A stretch of DNA of 35,801 nt from STD2-77 sp964503935 (GTDB lineage Bacteria > Patescibacteriota > Minisyncoccia > JAHIHE01 > JAGLIN01): the NCBI GenBank assembly GCA_964503935.1, contig CAZDCJ010000009.1, positions 1 to 35,801 on the forward strand. Reading direction: 5' to 3'. The notes below the pieces were generated by a model. The model was not told the origin of the DNA, did not search any database, and worked only from the letters and a program-made list of their open reading frames with translations. Made by a program: the position numbers and the translations under genes. This document shows positions 20,646 to 29,017 of this stretch, one piece after another (within the stretch, counting starts at the first letter, position 1; the number at the start of each line of letters is the position of its first letter).

Positions 20646-23171
20646 ATGGAAGTTTTTTCGTATAGCGCCAAGCAGGCGGAGGATATCCTTTCGGAATTCA
20701 AGACGGACGGAGAAAAGGGGCTTTTGGCCCATGAAGCCGCTGCACGACTGGAAAAGGACGGTCCCAATGCGCTTTTGGAAAAACGGCTCCGATGGCAGGA
20801 AGTATTCATGCGCCAGTTTAAGTCCGCTTTTATCTATCTCCTGATCGGGGCGGCAGCACTGGCTTTTTGTTTGGGCGAAGGGACTGATAGCCTGATGATT
20901 GCCATCTTCCTTGCGATCAATGTCTTTTTGGGATTCTTCCAGGAATATCGTTCGGAGAGGACGATAGAGCTTCTCAAAGAATTCGTCGTGATGAAGGCTA
21001 AGACGCTGCGCGACGGCAAGATCACCTTGGTCGATTCCACGGATCTGGTGGCGGGAGATATCATCTTCCTTGAGACGGGGGACAAGATCCCCGCGGATGT
21101 CCGCTTTCTTAAGACAGAAAATTTCAAGGCGGATGAATCCGTGATCACGGGAGAGTCGGCGCCGGCACATAAGACAAGCGAGGTGCGCCAGGAAGCGGCG
21201 GGGAGCTTTTTCGAGGCGGAGAATATCGGCATGGGCGGGACGGCGATAGTCGACGGTACGGCCAAAGCGGTAGTAGTGAAGACGGGCAAGGCGACTGCGA
21301 TGGGAAATATCGCGCGCCTCGCTTCGGCCACCAAGAGCATGAGCAATTTTGAGAAAGGCATAGACGATTTCTCTTCTTTCATCCTCCGGCTCATCGCGGT
21401 CACGCTCGCTTTGGTCTTTTTTGCCAATGCAGTCTTGCGCGCCGGGACTTTTGATATCACGGAACTGCTTATCTTTTCCATCGCGCTTACGGTCGGGGTG
21501 ATTCCCGAGGCGTTGCCGCTGGTGACGACTTTCTCGCTCTCGCATAGCGCGCGCGTGCTGGCGAAGAAGAAAGTGATCGTGAAGAGACTCTCGGCAGTGG
21601 AGGACCTGGGCGGAGTCGAAGTCATCTGTACCGACAAGACGGGCACGCTCACCGAGAACTCGCTTACGGTAGCGGAGATATGGAGCCCGGATACGGATAA
21701 GCTTCTCCTCTACGCTAATCTGGGTGCATCCGATATCAAGAAAAAGAAGACGGAACCTTTCGATATCGCCATCTGGAAGAGACTATCAGCGGAGAAGAGG
21801 AAGGGGTTGGGAATATTCAGACGCGTCTATGAGGAGTCCTTCAATCCGAAGAAAAAGAAGAATGAGGTCATGGTGGAGGGCGAAGGCGTCCGTGAGCTTA
21901 TATATCGCGGCGCGCCGGAGCGGATCCTGGAGTACTGCACCGGTTTGTCCAAGAAACAGGAGATGGAAATCTCTTACTGGATAAAGCAGGAGGGGTTGGC
22001 GGGCCATCGCGTCCTCGCTGTCGCCAAGAAGAATATATCTCCCGCGGTGGAAGATCTGGAAACGGAAGCGCGCAGTCAGATCGACGGGTTCGAGTTCTTG
22101 GGCGTGATCTCCTTTGTCGATCCGGTCAAGAAGAGTACTTATGCGGCTATCAAGGACGCGCAGAAGCTGGGGGTGGATATCAAGATACTCACGGGGGATA
22201 GTCCGGAGGTAGCCGGGGCGGTCGCGTATGAGATCGGCCTCAGCGTCTCGCCGGAAGAGGTAATCACGGCAGCCGAGCTGGATACGATGTCGCCTAAGCA
22301 GCGCGAGGCGGCGCTCCTCAGATATGCGGTCATCGCCCGTATGACGCCGGAGCAGAAGTATGCCATCGTCAAGGAGCTGCAGGAAAAATACCAGGTCGGA
22401 TTCCTGGGTGAGGGTATCAACGACGCACCGGCGCTGAAAGTGGCCGGGGTGTCGGTGGTGGTCAATGGAGCGTCGGACATCGCCCGCGAATCGGCGGACA
22501 TCATCCTTCTCGACAAGAGCCTTGGCGTGATCGTCGACGGCATCAAGGAAGGCCGGACGGTCTTTGCCAATACGACCAAATATATCAAATCCACCCTCAC
22601 CTCCAATTTCGGTAATTTCTTCGCTGTGGCGTCGGCGACCCTCTTCATCGATTATCTGCCCATGTTGCCGCTCCAGATCCTGCTCATCAACCTGCTCTCT
22701 GATTTTCCTATGATCGCGGTGAGTTCGGACAAGGTGGATGATACGGAGCTTAGGACCCCGCGCAAATACGAGGTCAAGGATATCGTACTCATCGCTTCCA
22801 TCTTGGGCGTGGTCAGTTCCGTATTCGACTTCCTGTTCTTCGGCCTCTATTATCGGATCTCGCCGGAGATGCTGCGGACCAACTGGTTCATCGGCAGCAT
22901 TCTTACCGAGCTCGCTTTCGTCTTTTCGATCCGCACCCGCGGTCCGTTCTTCCGGGCAGTGCGTCCTTCTGCCGCCCTCCTCTGGCTCTCCTTGGCGGCG
23001 GCATTGGCAGCCATCACTCTGCCTTTCACCTGGCTCGGTCAGGAAGTATTCGGTTTTATCGCGCTCGACTCCCATTATATTATCCTGGATATCATCATCG
23101 TCGCAGTCTATTTCCTGATTTCCGAAATCATCAAGCTTTTTTACTATCGCAGCATCGACAGCGGGAAATGA
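20646..23171 (+). CDS. Cation-transporting P-type ATPase (Ca2+/Mg2+ type)
   Basis: 841 residues: an N-terminal cytoplasmic region, actuator domain with TGES (about 168-171), membrane helix 4 with GVIPEALP, phosphorylation motif DKTGTLT (D330), nucleotide-binding and P domain, and six C-terminal membrane helices. PEALP together with KKKVIVKRLSAVEDLG is shared by P2A (Ca2+) and P3B (Mg2+, MgtA-like) pumps. The hinge motif, normally GDGxND, is GEGIND here (588-593; E589 in place of Asp), a conservative change also possible in active enzymes. Ion specificity is not certain. The gene has its own promoter and a palindrome just before the start, so it may be ion-regulated. Confidence 0.9.
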   Translation: MEVFSYSAKQAEDILSEFKTDGEKGLLAHEAAARLEKDGPNALLEKRLRWQEVFMRQFKSAFIYLLIGAAALAFCLGEGTDSLMIAIFLAINVFLGFFQEYRSERTIELLKEFVVMKAKTLRDGKITLVDSTDLVAGDIIFLETGDKIPADVRFLKTENFKADESVITGESAPAHKTSEVRQEAAGSFFEAENIGMGGTAIVDGTAKAVVVKTGKATAMGNIARLASATKSMSNFEKGIDDFSSFILRLIAVTLALVFFANAVLRAGTFDITELLIFSIALTVGVIPEALPLVTTFSLSHSARVLAKKKVIVKRLSAVEDLGGVEVICTDKTGTLTENSLTVAEIWSPDTDKLLLYANLGASDIKKKKTEPFDIAIWKRLSAEKRKGLGIFRRVYEESFNPKKKKNEVMVEGEGVRELIYRGAPERILEYCTGLSKKQEMEISYWIKQEGLAGHRVLAVAKKNISPAVEDLETEARSQIDGFEFLGVISFVDPVKKSTYAAIKDAQKLGVDIKILTGDSPEVAGAVAYEIGLSVSPEEVITAAELDTMSPKQREAALLRYAVIARMTPEQKYAIVKELQEKYQVGFLGEGINDAPALKVAGVSVVVNGASDIARESADIILLDKSLGVIVDGIKEGRTVFANTTKYIKSTLTSNFGNFFAVASATLFIDYLPMLPLQILLINLLSDFPMIAVSSDKVDDTELRTPRKYEVKDIVLIASILGVVSSVFDFLFFGLYYRISPEMLRTNWFIGSILTELAFVFSIRTRGPFFRAVRPSAALLWLSLAAALAAITLPFTWLGQEVFGFIALDSHYIILDIIIVAVYFLISEIIKLFYYRSIDSGK

Positions 23172-23236
23172 CTTTCCATAGCCCGTGTCGTATCCGGCGG
23201 CAATTCTCTTATCTTTAATCTGAAAAAATAACAGCC

Positions 23237-24286
23237 ATGAAGAGCAGAATCCAAAAAGATATCCATCTGGCAATCATCTTGCTGTGTATCATCCTCGCCT
23301 TCTTCGTCTATAGGAAGTTCGACGAACCGATGATTCCGGAACTGGATTCCGGAAGCGTGCCGTTCGCGAAGGAGATCGTTTTCGGGGCGACGGTAGATGC
23401 CGCTTCTTATCAGATGGGAAGCGGGAAAGGCGCATCCGTCGATACGGACGCTGCGAAAAAGCAGATCGACCTCATTCTCGAGCTCGGCGCAGATGCTGTG
23501 CGGCTTGATCTGGAAAAGAATAATCTGGAAGACGCGGGTGAACGGGAGAAATTGGACGAGGTAATGGATCATATCCGGGGGAAAAAGATGGCGGTAATCC
23601 TGGCGTATCAGGGGAGGGAGTCCTGGTCCGGGGCGGGTAGAGACAAAGGGAAGGCGGACTGGGAAGAATTCAAAAATGGGTACCGCGAAGACGTGGTTTT
23701 CCTCATGGGGAGATACAAGCCGGAGTATCTCCTGATATTGCCCGGATGCCCTTCGGATATCGGCCGGCAAGTGGATTCCGAAAAGACTGCCGGGGAGTGG
23801 TTCGATTATGCCAAGGAAGTGGGACTTGCTGCCAAACAGATCAGCTTCTCGACGAATGTCATGTTGGAAGGGGCATTATCCTCCGACAAAGAAGGATCGG
23901 GGGGGTCGGGGTTCGCCGAAGCGGCATTGGGAAGCAATGATATCTCTATCGATGTCTTTTCGATAAGTGTCCGGGATATCAAGGAGCTGGAAAAGGGGAT
24001 AGACGATCTCCTGGCGCTGAAAAAGAAGTATCATTGGGATGGCAGAGTATGGATGGGAAATATACGCGCGGATTTCGGCGATGATGCCGCCAGGCAGGAA
24101 GATTTCCTGCTGTATTCTCTCTATCTTGCGGATACCAACGGCTTTTCCGGCGCAGTTGTGGGGAATCTGGCCGATAGCAAGGGCGATCGGGGCGGGATAC
24201 TGAAAGGGGATTATACGGCGAAAGCTTCTTATACGGCAATCAAAGAGGTGATGGCAAGGAGGGATCAGTTGTTCTATTCCAAATAG
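23237..24286 (+). CDS. Membrane-anchored protein, possible TIM-barrel glycosidase-like
   Basis: 349 residues with a single N-terminal membrane anchor (about 9-25, IHLAIILLCIILAFFVY) and an outside domain. Alternating strand/helix pattern such as IVFGATVDA..., ILELGADAVRLDL..., MAVILAYQGR..., EYLLILPGCPSD... and FSISVRDIKELEKGIDDLLAL suggests a (beta/alpha)8 barrel of the glycosidase clan GH-A type. At the place where such enzymes carry N-E-P the sequence reads LPGCPSD, so a catalytic acid/base is not evident. It may be a binding or inactive barrel. The next gene (FkbM methyltransferase) follows 42 nt later. Confidence 0.6.
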   Translation: MKSRIQKDIHLAIILLCIILAFFVYRKFDEPMIPELDSGSVPFAKEIVFGATVDAASYQMGSGKGASVDTDAAKKQIDLILELGADAVRLDLEKNNLEDAGEREKLDEVMDHIRGKKMAVILAYQGRESWSGAGRDKGKADWEEFKNGYREDVVFLMGRYKPEYLLILPGCPSDIGRQVDSEKTAGEWFDYAKEVGLAAKQISFSTNVMLEGALSSDKEGSGGSGFAEAALGSNDISIDVFSISVRDIKELEKGIDDLLALKKKYHWDGRVWMGNIRADFGDDAARQEDFLLYSLYLADTNGFSGAVVGNLADSKGDRGGILKGDYTAKASYTAIKEVMARRDQLFYSK

Positions 24287-24328
24287 CGGATTGATGCGGG
24301 GATATATGGAGAAGATAATAGAAAAATC

Positions 24329-25060
24329 ATGAGGACGGGAAAAAAGGAAAGGATATTATCGGAGAAGGTGGTTTTCGAAGGCAGGAAATTCGATATCTGT
24401 CTCCGGCCGGACGCGGATGAGAGCGTGGTGGCAGAGATATTCAGGTGGCGCGAGTACAAGGCGGCGGAAGATATCATCCGGAAATCGATGCTGCCTATCG
24501 TGGATGCAGGCGCGCATATCGGCATCTTTTCGCTTTATGCGTCGGCTCTAAATCCGGATGCAAAGATATATGCCTTAGAGCCGGAAAAGGAGAATTTCGC
24601 CCTGCTTCTTCGGAATATTTCCAAAAACAGGCTGGATAATGTCCGGACAATGAAAACCGCACTTGCCGCAGTGACGGAAAAGCGTGAGCTTGCTATCGCG
24701 GCGGATAGCATCAACCACTGCCTTCGTACCGGTACTGGCACTGCCTCCGCGGCGGAGCGGTATGAGAAGGTGTCGGCAGTCTCGCTTTCGGATTTCCTCC
24801 GGAGTGAACATCTGGATGCCGTCGGGCTCATGAAGATGGATATCGAGGGCGGGGAATACGAAGTCTTCGAGAGCATGACACCCGAAGATTTCTTGCGCAT
24901 CCATGCGCTTATCCTCGAGTATCATGAGTACGGAGGGCGTAGCCGGCGTGAACTGGAGAAGATTTTCCGCAGCCAAGGATTCAGTGTAGAGACCTTCCCG
25001 TCGCGCTTCGAGAAGGGGCTGGGATTCATGCTGGCAAGGAACAAGCGTGCAGCGGGGTGA
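24329..25060 (+). CDS. FkbM family methyltransferase
   Basis: 243 residues. The AdoMet-binding motif is IVDAGAHIGIFSLYAS (about 57-72), followed by AKIYALEPEKENFALLLRNI (about 77-96), and the FkbM signature LMKMDIEGGEYEVFESM stands at about 170-186. Members methylate sugars or lipids and polyketides; many sit in glycan gene clusters. Here it follows a membrane-anchored barrel-like protein by 42 nt, which would suit modification of a surface sugar, but no glycosyltransferase is nearby. Confidence 0.88.
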   Translation: MRTGKKERILSEKVVFEGRKFDICLRPDADESVVAEIFRWREYKAAEDIIRKSMLPIVDAGAHIGIFSLYASALNPDAKIYALEPEKENFALLLRNISKNRLDNVRTMKTALAAVTEKRELAIAADSINHCLRTGTGTASAAERYEKVSAVSLSDFLRSEHLDAVGLMKMDIEGGEYEVFESMTPEDFLRIHALILEYHEYGGRSRRELEKIFRSQGFSVETFPSRFEKGLGFMLARNKRAAG

Positions 25061-25154
25061 ACTGCCGGGACGCGGTGCTTTTATCGTCCGGCCGCAGAGT
25101 CGGATTTTTGAAGTCTCGCGAACGGATCCGGAGCGGAATGCCGCCGTCCTCCGA

Positions 25155-25183
25155 TAGACTCCCGCGCCCCTCCATGTTATAAT
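25155..25183 (+). promoter_or_regulatory. Extended -10 promoter of the repeat surface protein
   Basis: TGTTATAAT (TGn-TATAAT; 25178-25183) with TAGACT (25155-25160) as -35 at 17 nt. Transcription would start near 25190. A strong AGGAGGT lies at 25194-25200, but it is 26 nt before the ATG at 25227, too far for ordinary use. Confidence 0.6.
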
Positions 25184-25226
25184 AGCGGCAAATAGGAGGT
25201 CAGGTTTATTTCTATCTTATACGACA

Positions 25227-26861
25227 ATGAGGGTATCGAAATATCTCGCGCTTTCTTTCGTCTTATTCTTCTCTACGGCTCTCCCCGCTTCGGCGGCGGA
25301 ATATTATCTGGAGGTATCGCATGGCAGCGGTTCGGGTTTCTATGCCGCCGGTACGGACGTGGCTGTCATCGCCGACGCGGCCCCCGCGGGGCAGGTCTTC
25401 GACAAGTGGGCCGGGAGCATAAGCTATGTATTCGATATCTATGATCCCAGCACGATCATCACGGTCCCGGAAAGCGATGTGGTATTGATCGCGACCTACA
25501 AAGCCTCTGATCTCAAGTACACGCTGGATGTCACGGACGGCACTGGCTCCGGAGAATATGCTATCGGTGCCAAGGTGACCATATCCGCCGAGGAGCCGCC
25601 GTCGGGCAAAGTGTTCGACCGCTGGTCGGGAAACGTGGAATGCGTATCCAGCTTTTATTCCGTCACCACTACGGTCACCATGCCGTCGCGGGATATCGAG
25701 CTGATAGCGAGGTATAAGGATCAGACGCTCGGCAAGTACACTCTTACTGTGACGGGCGGCACCGGCTCCGGGACCTATGAAGTGGGCACCGAGGTTCCTG
25801 TATCGGCCAATACCCCGGCTTACGGGAAGGATTTTGATCAATGGACAGGCGATATAGGTTTCGTCCATGATTTTTACGCATCAAGCACCAGGGTGACTAT
25901 GCCGGAAGGCAACATCACTGTGGCGGCCTCTTATAAGGATAACGGCGCCATACTCTACAAGCTTACGGTCGTAGGCGGCACTGGCTCAGGGACTTATATG
26001 CCGGGAGAGAAAGTCACTGTCAAAGCCAATGCTCCGGCGTCCGGCAAGGTCTTTTACCGCTGGACAGGGGACACTTCGTACATCTCCGGCACTACCTCCG
26101 CTACGGCTACCGTGACTATTCCCAAGAGCAATCTCAGTCTTACGGCTACTTACAAGAGCACGGTAACCAATCCGACTGCTCCTACGATCCCGTCCGTTCC
26201 TGCGAGCGGCGATGGGACGCTCATGAAGACCGCCGCATCTTCCAAAGTGTATGTCATGATCGGCGGGAAGAAAAAATGGATTCCTACCCCGGAAGTGTTC
26301 GAGCAGTTAGGCTATGCCTGGACGAATATCAAGATCCTTTCTGATGCCGAGCTAGGCAAGATTCCCGATTATGAAGACAATCTCATCCGGCTTTCGGGGG
26401 ATACCAAGATCTATCTGGTGGTAAGCGGCATCAAGCGTCACATTCCCAATCCGGTAATCTTTCAGGATTATGGTTTCTCGTGGAGCGATGTCAAAGACGT
26501 GAGTCAGGCCGTGATAGATAAATACAAGACCGCATTCCTTATCCGCGCCAGCAAGGAGCCGGAGGTCTATTACCTTACGGATGGCATCCGCAAGTTCATC
26601 CCTACATTGGAAATATTCAATTCTTACGGAGACAGGATGGAAGATGTGCAGATCATCTCGAGATTGGAAATGGCTTCCTATCCCGTCACTAACCTGATCC
26701 GGCTGAAAGGTTCTGCCGATATCTATCTCGTCGAAGGTCGTAGCAAGCGCAAGATCCTGAATGCGACCGTGTTCGACAGGTATAATTTCGATTGGGATCA
26801 TGTCATCGATGTCAACCAGACCGAACTCGATTATTACGCCGGCGGAGAGCCTCTGATCTGA
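25227..26861 (+). CDS. Secreted protein with InlB-B-type repeats and C-terminal YLI/IP repeats
   Basis: 544 residues. A signal peptide (about 1-23, ending PASAAEYYL) is followed by four repeats of about 73-75 residues (about 25-310), each with the pattern G-GSG-Y..G..V.-.A..P..GK.F..W.G...-...T..TMP..-.L.A.YK: the divergent InlB B-repeat/bacterial repeat family. A Thr/Pro/Ser linker (about 313-335) leads to four shorter repeats with the pattern LIR..g..K.YL...G.KR.IP....F..YG..W.DV (about 336-540). The second repeat type appears in secreted proteins of CPR bacteria. A surface adhesion or cell-wall role is likely. No wall-anchor signal is seen. Confidence 0.85.
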   Translation: MRVSKYLALSFVLFFSTALPASAAEYYLEVSHGSGSGFYAAGTDVAVIADAAPAGQVFDKWAGSISYVFDIYDPSTIITVPESDVVLIATYKASDLKYTLDVTDGTGSGEYAIGAKVTISAEEPPSGKVFDRWSGNVECVSSFYSVTTTVTMPSRDIELIARYKDQTLGKYTLTVTGGTGSGTYEVGTEVPVSANTPAYGKDFDQWTGDIGFVHDFYASSTRVTMPEGNITVAASYKDNGAILYKLTVVGGTGSGTYMPGEKVTVKANAPASGKVFYRWTGDTSYISGTTSATATVTIPKSNLSLTATYKSTVTNPTAPTIPSVPASGDGTLMKTAASSKVYVMIGGKKKWIPTPEVFEQLGYAWTNIKILSDAELGKIPDYEDNLIRLSGDTKIYLVVSGIKRHIPNPVIFQDYGFSWSDVKDVSQAVIDKYKTAFLIRASKEPEVYYLTDGIRKFIPTLEIFNSYGDRMEDVQIISRLEMASYPVTNLIRLKGSADIYLVEGRSKRKILNATVFDRYNFDWDHVIDVNQTELDYYAGGEPLI

Positions 26862-26906
26862 GTCCTCGTTCCGTCATCGCGATATTAATTACATCATGGA
26901 AAAAAT

Positions 26907-27314
26907 ATGAAAATCGTAGAAGAATTCAAGCAGTTCGCTATCAAAGGGAATGTCCTGGATCTGGCGGTCGCAGTCGTCATCGGCGGCGCATTCGGGAAGA
27001 TCGTTTCCTCTTTCGTGAATGACATCCTTATGCCTCCCATCGGGCTTCTTCTGGGAAGCGTAGATTTCCGCAATCTCAAGCTAGTACTTGTGGAAGCCTC
27101 GGGAACGGCGGCGGAGGTCGCCATCGCCTACGGTGCCTTCCTGCAGAATGTGGTGGATTTCCTTCTTATCGCTTTTGCGGTCTTTTCGGTGGTGAAATTC
27201 TCCAACCGGATCACCAAGAAAGCCGAACAGGAAAAGCCTGCTGCGGAGCCGGTGCCGGGTGCGGAAGAGAAGCTTCTTATGGAAATCCGGGATATTCTCA
27301 AGGAGAAGCCGTAG
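26907..27314 (+). CDS. mscL: Large-conductance mechanosensitive channel MscL
   Basis: 135 residues with the classic MscL layout: N-terminal amphipathic helix and first membrane helix (EEFKQFAIKGNVLDLAVAVVIGGAFGKIVSSFVNDILMPPIGLLLG), an outside loop, a second helix (AYGAFLQNVVDFLLIAFAVFSVVKF) and a charged C-terminal helix ending KLLMEIRDILKE. The pore opens on membrane tension and protects against osmotic shock. A 4-codon reading frame (ATG 26896 to TGA 26908-26910) overlaps the start as ATGA, so translation coupling is possible. Confidence 0.95.
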   Translation: MKIVEEFKQFAIKGNVLDLAVAVVIGGAFGKIVSSFVNDILMPPIGLLLGSVDFRNLKLVLVEASGTAAEVAIAYGAFLQNVVDFLLIAFAVFSVVKFSNRITKKAEQEKPAAEPVPGAEEKLLMEIRDILKEKP

Positions 27315-27476
27315 TCTTCCGCTCATCCTCATAGGTTCTCTGGTCAGAAACTCATCTGATCGGATGAAAACCCTTCATACAAGCCAGAAAAAGCCGTCTC
27401 TTTTCGAGATTTCCGTAAAAGCCATACTTTCTTGGATACTCCTGAGGCACCTGGGGATAAATGGCCGCTCACTCCT

Positions 27477-27505
27477 TTGATTTATTTGTAAAAATGTAAG
27501 ATAAT
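27477..27505 (+). promoter_or_regulatory. Promoter upstream of the 433-residue unknown gene
   Basis: TTGATT (27477-27482), 17-nt spacer, GATAAT (27500-27505; 5 of 6). RNA would start near 27512, leaving a leader of about 175 nt before ATG 27688. Confidence 0.55.
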
Positions 27506-27615
27506 ATAAGAAGAATAAATGATTCCAGAATATGGGCAAAAGATCGGAGAGATAAAAACAAAACTTGCGGCGTAGGATTTGTCGGTACCGCTGCAGAGAA
27601 AAAAGGGGGATAAAA

Positions 27616-27643
27616 GCAAAATTTGGCTTATTTTGCATTTTTT
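27616..27643 (+). terminator. Weak terminator or attenuator hairpin
   Basis: GCAAAAT (27616-27622), loop TTGGCTT, ATTTTGC (27630-27636), then ATTTTTT. It lies between the promoter at 27477 and the gene at 27688, so if active it would cut the transcript short. Confidence 0.4.
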
Positions 27644-27687
27644 GTATTCAGGAGAGGGAGTGAATCGTCGAACCATAACGGTAAATT

Positions 27688-28989
27688 ATGCTATCAGAGG
27701 AGAATTCCAAACTTATCTCGGAATTGTACAACGCCAAAAACGAGCATGACATATATGATATCTTGGAGTATATGGGGGAATCGGGGGATAGCATTTTCGT
27801 GTATCCTATCTTGGACGGATACAGGAAATACAAGCTTTCTTCCATAGGCTACTATTTTCTCTGGGAGCTTTCTCGCCTGGACTATCTTAATCTGGGCAAA
27901 AGGCTGAATGAGCTTCTGGATAATTATGAGATGCAAAAAGAGCACATTCCGATGGTGTTATTCTTTATGGCGGAAAAAAACTATTCCAGCAATACCGCCA
28001 ACAGGATGGCGGGCATGTATCTGGATTCATGCACGGACCCCGAATTCCGTAAGGATTTTAATCTGAACGGGATTGGTTTGGGGTGCCTTCTTTCTTATCT
28101 CCGGAGAAGGGATCTTATCGGCCGATACGAGGACAGGTTGCGCCAGCTCATCTTTAGCAAATCTACCAGCCGCGGAGAGCAGGCGCTGGTTTTGACTTAT
28201 CTTTTTGAGGCAGATCCGGAAAAGCAGATAAGTTATCTTATCGACAATTATTCTGAAAAAATCCAAGACACTACATTGGAAACCAGCCTCGCCTGGGAGC
28301 TCATTCTCTGCAAGGCGGAAAATACCAAGAAAATGAAGAAGCTCATCATGGAGAAAGGTGGCGCGGAGGCTAGGAAGGTGCTGGAAAATCTCGGGAGGAA
28401 GATCGGCGCTTTCCAGTCGGACGCTCCGGAAAATACCGTGTATAGCAATATTGATGCCATACTCAAGATAGGCCTCCTTCGGGCGCTGATAAACAATAGG
28501 GCTATTGCCAGCCAGGAATTCGGCTTCCGGATCTTTCCGGAGAATTATCTCCTGATAACCCAGACGCATTCGATAGATGATCGGGATATATTCTTTGAGC
28601 TGTGCAAGAGCCTGCTGGAAATAATCAGGAATGTCGATACGCAAGTAGGAGACCATGGGTACGGCAGGGAGGAAGCTCGGGAGATCTTGGTGGATATAGA
28701 AGAAGGAAAGGAGGATATGCCCTTGGCGCATCTGCTCCTCTTCCTGAATTCGCGCAAGGTCGGGGTGGATTATAATTTCTACGGCTTCCGGCAGCTGGAT
28801 CGGGCGCTGGAATCGATCGTGGGGCACAAGGAGGACGACGAATTCTATGCCAAGCTGCGCCGTCTGGGAATAGAGCAGATGTATCGGGAAAAGAAATGGC
28901 ACAACATCCACAGTTTCTTCCTCAACTATTATATGCAGGTGCTCGAGAACATGAATAAGGAACTGAACCATCTGGCCAAGCGCAATTGA
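27688..28989 (+). CDS. Large alpha-helical protein, function unknown
   Basis: 433 residues, no signal peptide and no membrane helix, so probably cytoplasmic. The sequence is almost wholly helical with Leu-rich amphipathic stretches (for example LSSIGYYFLWELSRLDYLNLGKRLNELL and GGAEARKVLENLGRKIGAF), which suggests a helical-repeat fold such as HEAT or TPR, but no repeat register is clear. I do not recognise the family. There is no good ribosome-binding site before ATG 27688. It precedes the Gld-type ABC operon by 28 nt and could be co-transcribed with it. Confidence 0.7.
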   Translation: MLSEENSKLISELYNAKNEHDIYDILEYMGESGDSIFVYPILDGYRKYKLSSIGYYFLWELSRLDYLNLGKRLNELLDNYEMQKEHIPMVLFFMAEKNYSSNTANRMAGMYLDSCTDPEFRKDFNLNGIGLGCLLSYLRRRDLIGRYEDRLRQLIFSKSTSRGEQALVLTYLFEADPEKQISYLIDNYSEKIQDTTLETSLAWELILCKAENTKKMKKLIMEKGGAEARKVLENLGRKIGAFQSDAPENTVYSNIDAILKIGLLRALINNRAIASQEFGFRIFPENYLLITQTHSIDDRDIFFELCKSLLEIIRNVDTQVGDHGYGREEAREILVDIEEGKEDMPLAHLLLFLNSRKVGVDYNFYGFRQLDRALESIVGHKEDDEFYAKLRRLGIEQMYREKKWHNIHSFFLNYYMQVLENMNKELNHLAKRN

Positions 28990-29017
28990 GATATTTTAGA
29001 AGTAATCTGTAAAAGCA

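Larger units (their letters stand above)
27315..27687. other. Spacer with promoter, possible leader peptide and hairpin
   Basis: No full-size gene is seen in 373 bases. A good promoter lies at 27477-27505. An 18-codon reading frame runs from ATG 27520 to TAG 27574-27576 with only a weak AAGAAG before it. A hairpin with GCAAAAT/ATTTTGC arms (27616-27636) is followed by a T-run (27638-27643). Together these could form an attenuation-type leader for the gene at 27688, but each piece is weak alone. Confidence 0.4.

Noticed and set aside
21786..23273. 495-codon minus-strand frame opposite the P-type ATPase
   Set aside because: Same pattern of a shadow frame: His/Arg/Asp/Gln-rich with no recognisable motifs, while the + strand encodes an intact ATPase.
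27520..27576. 18-codon frame considered as a broken release-factor 2 start with programmed frameshift
   Set aside because: There is no shift site (CTT TGA with upstream AGGGGG) and the downstream frames do not resemble release factor 2.
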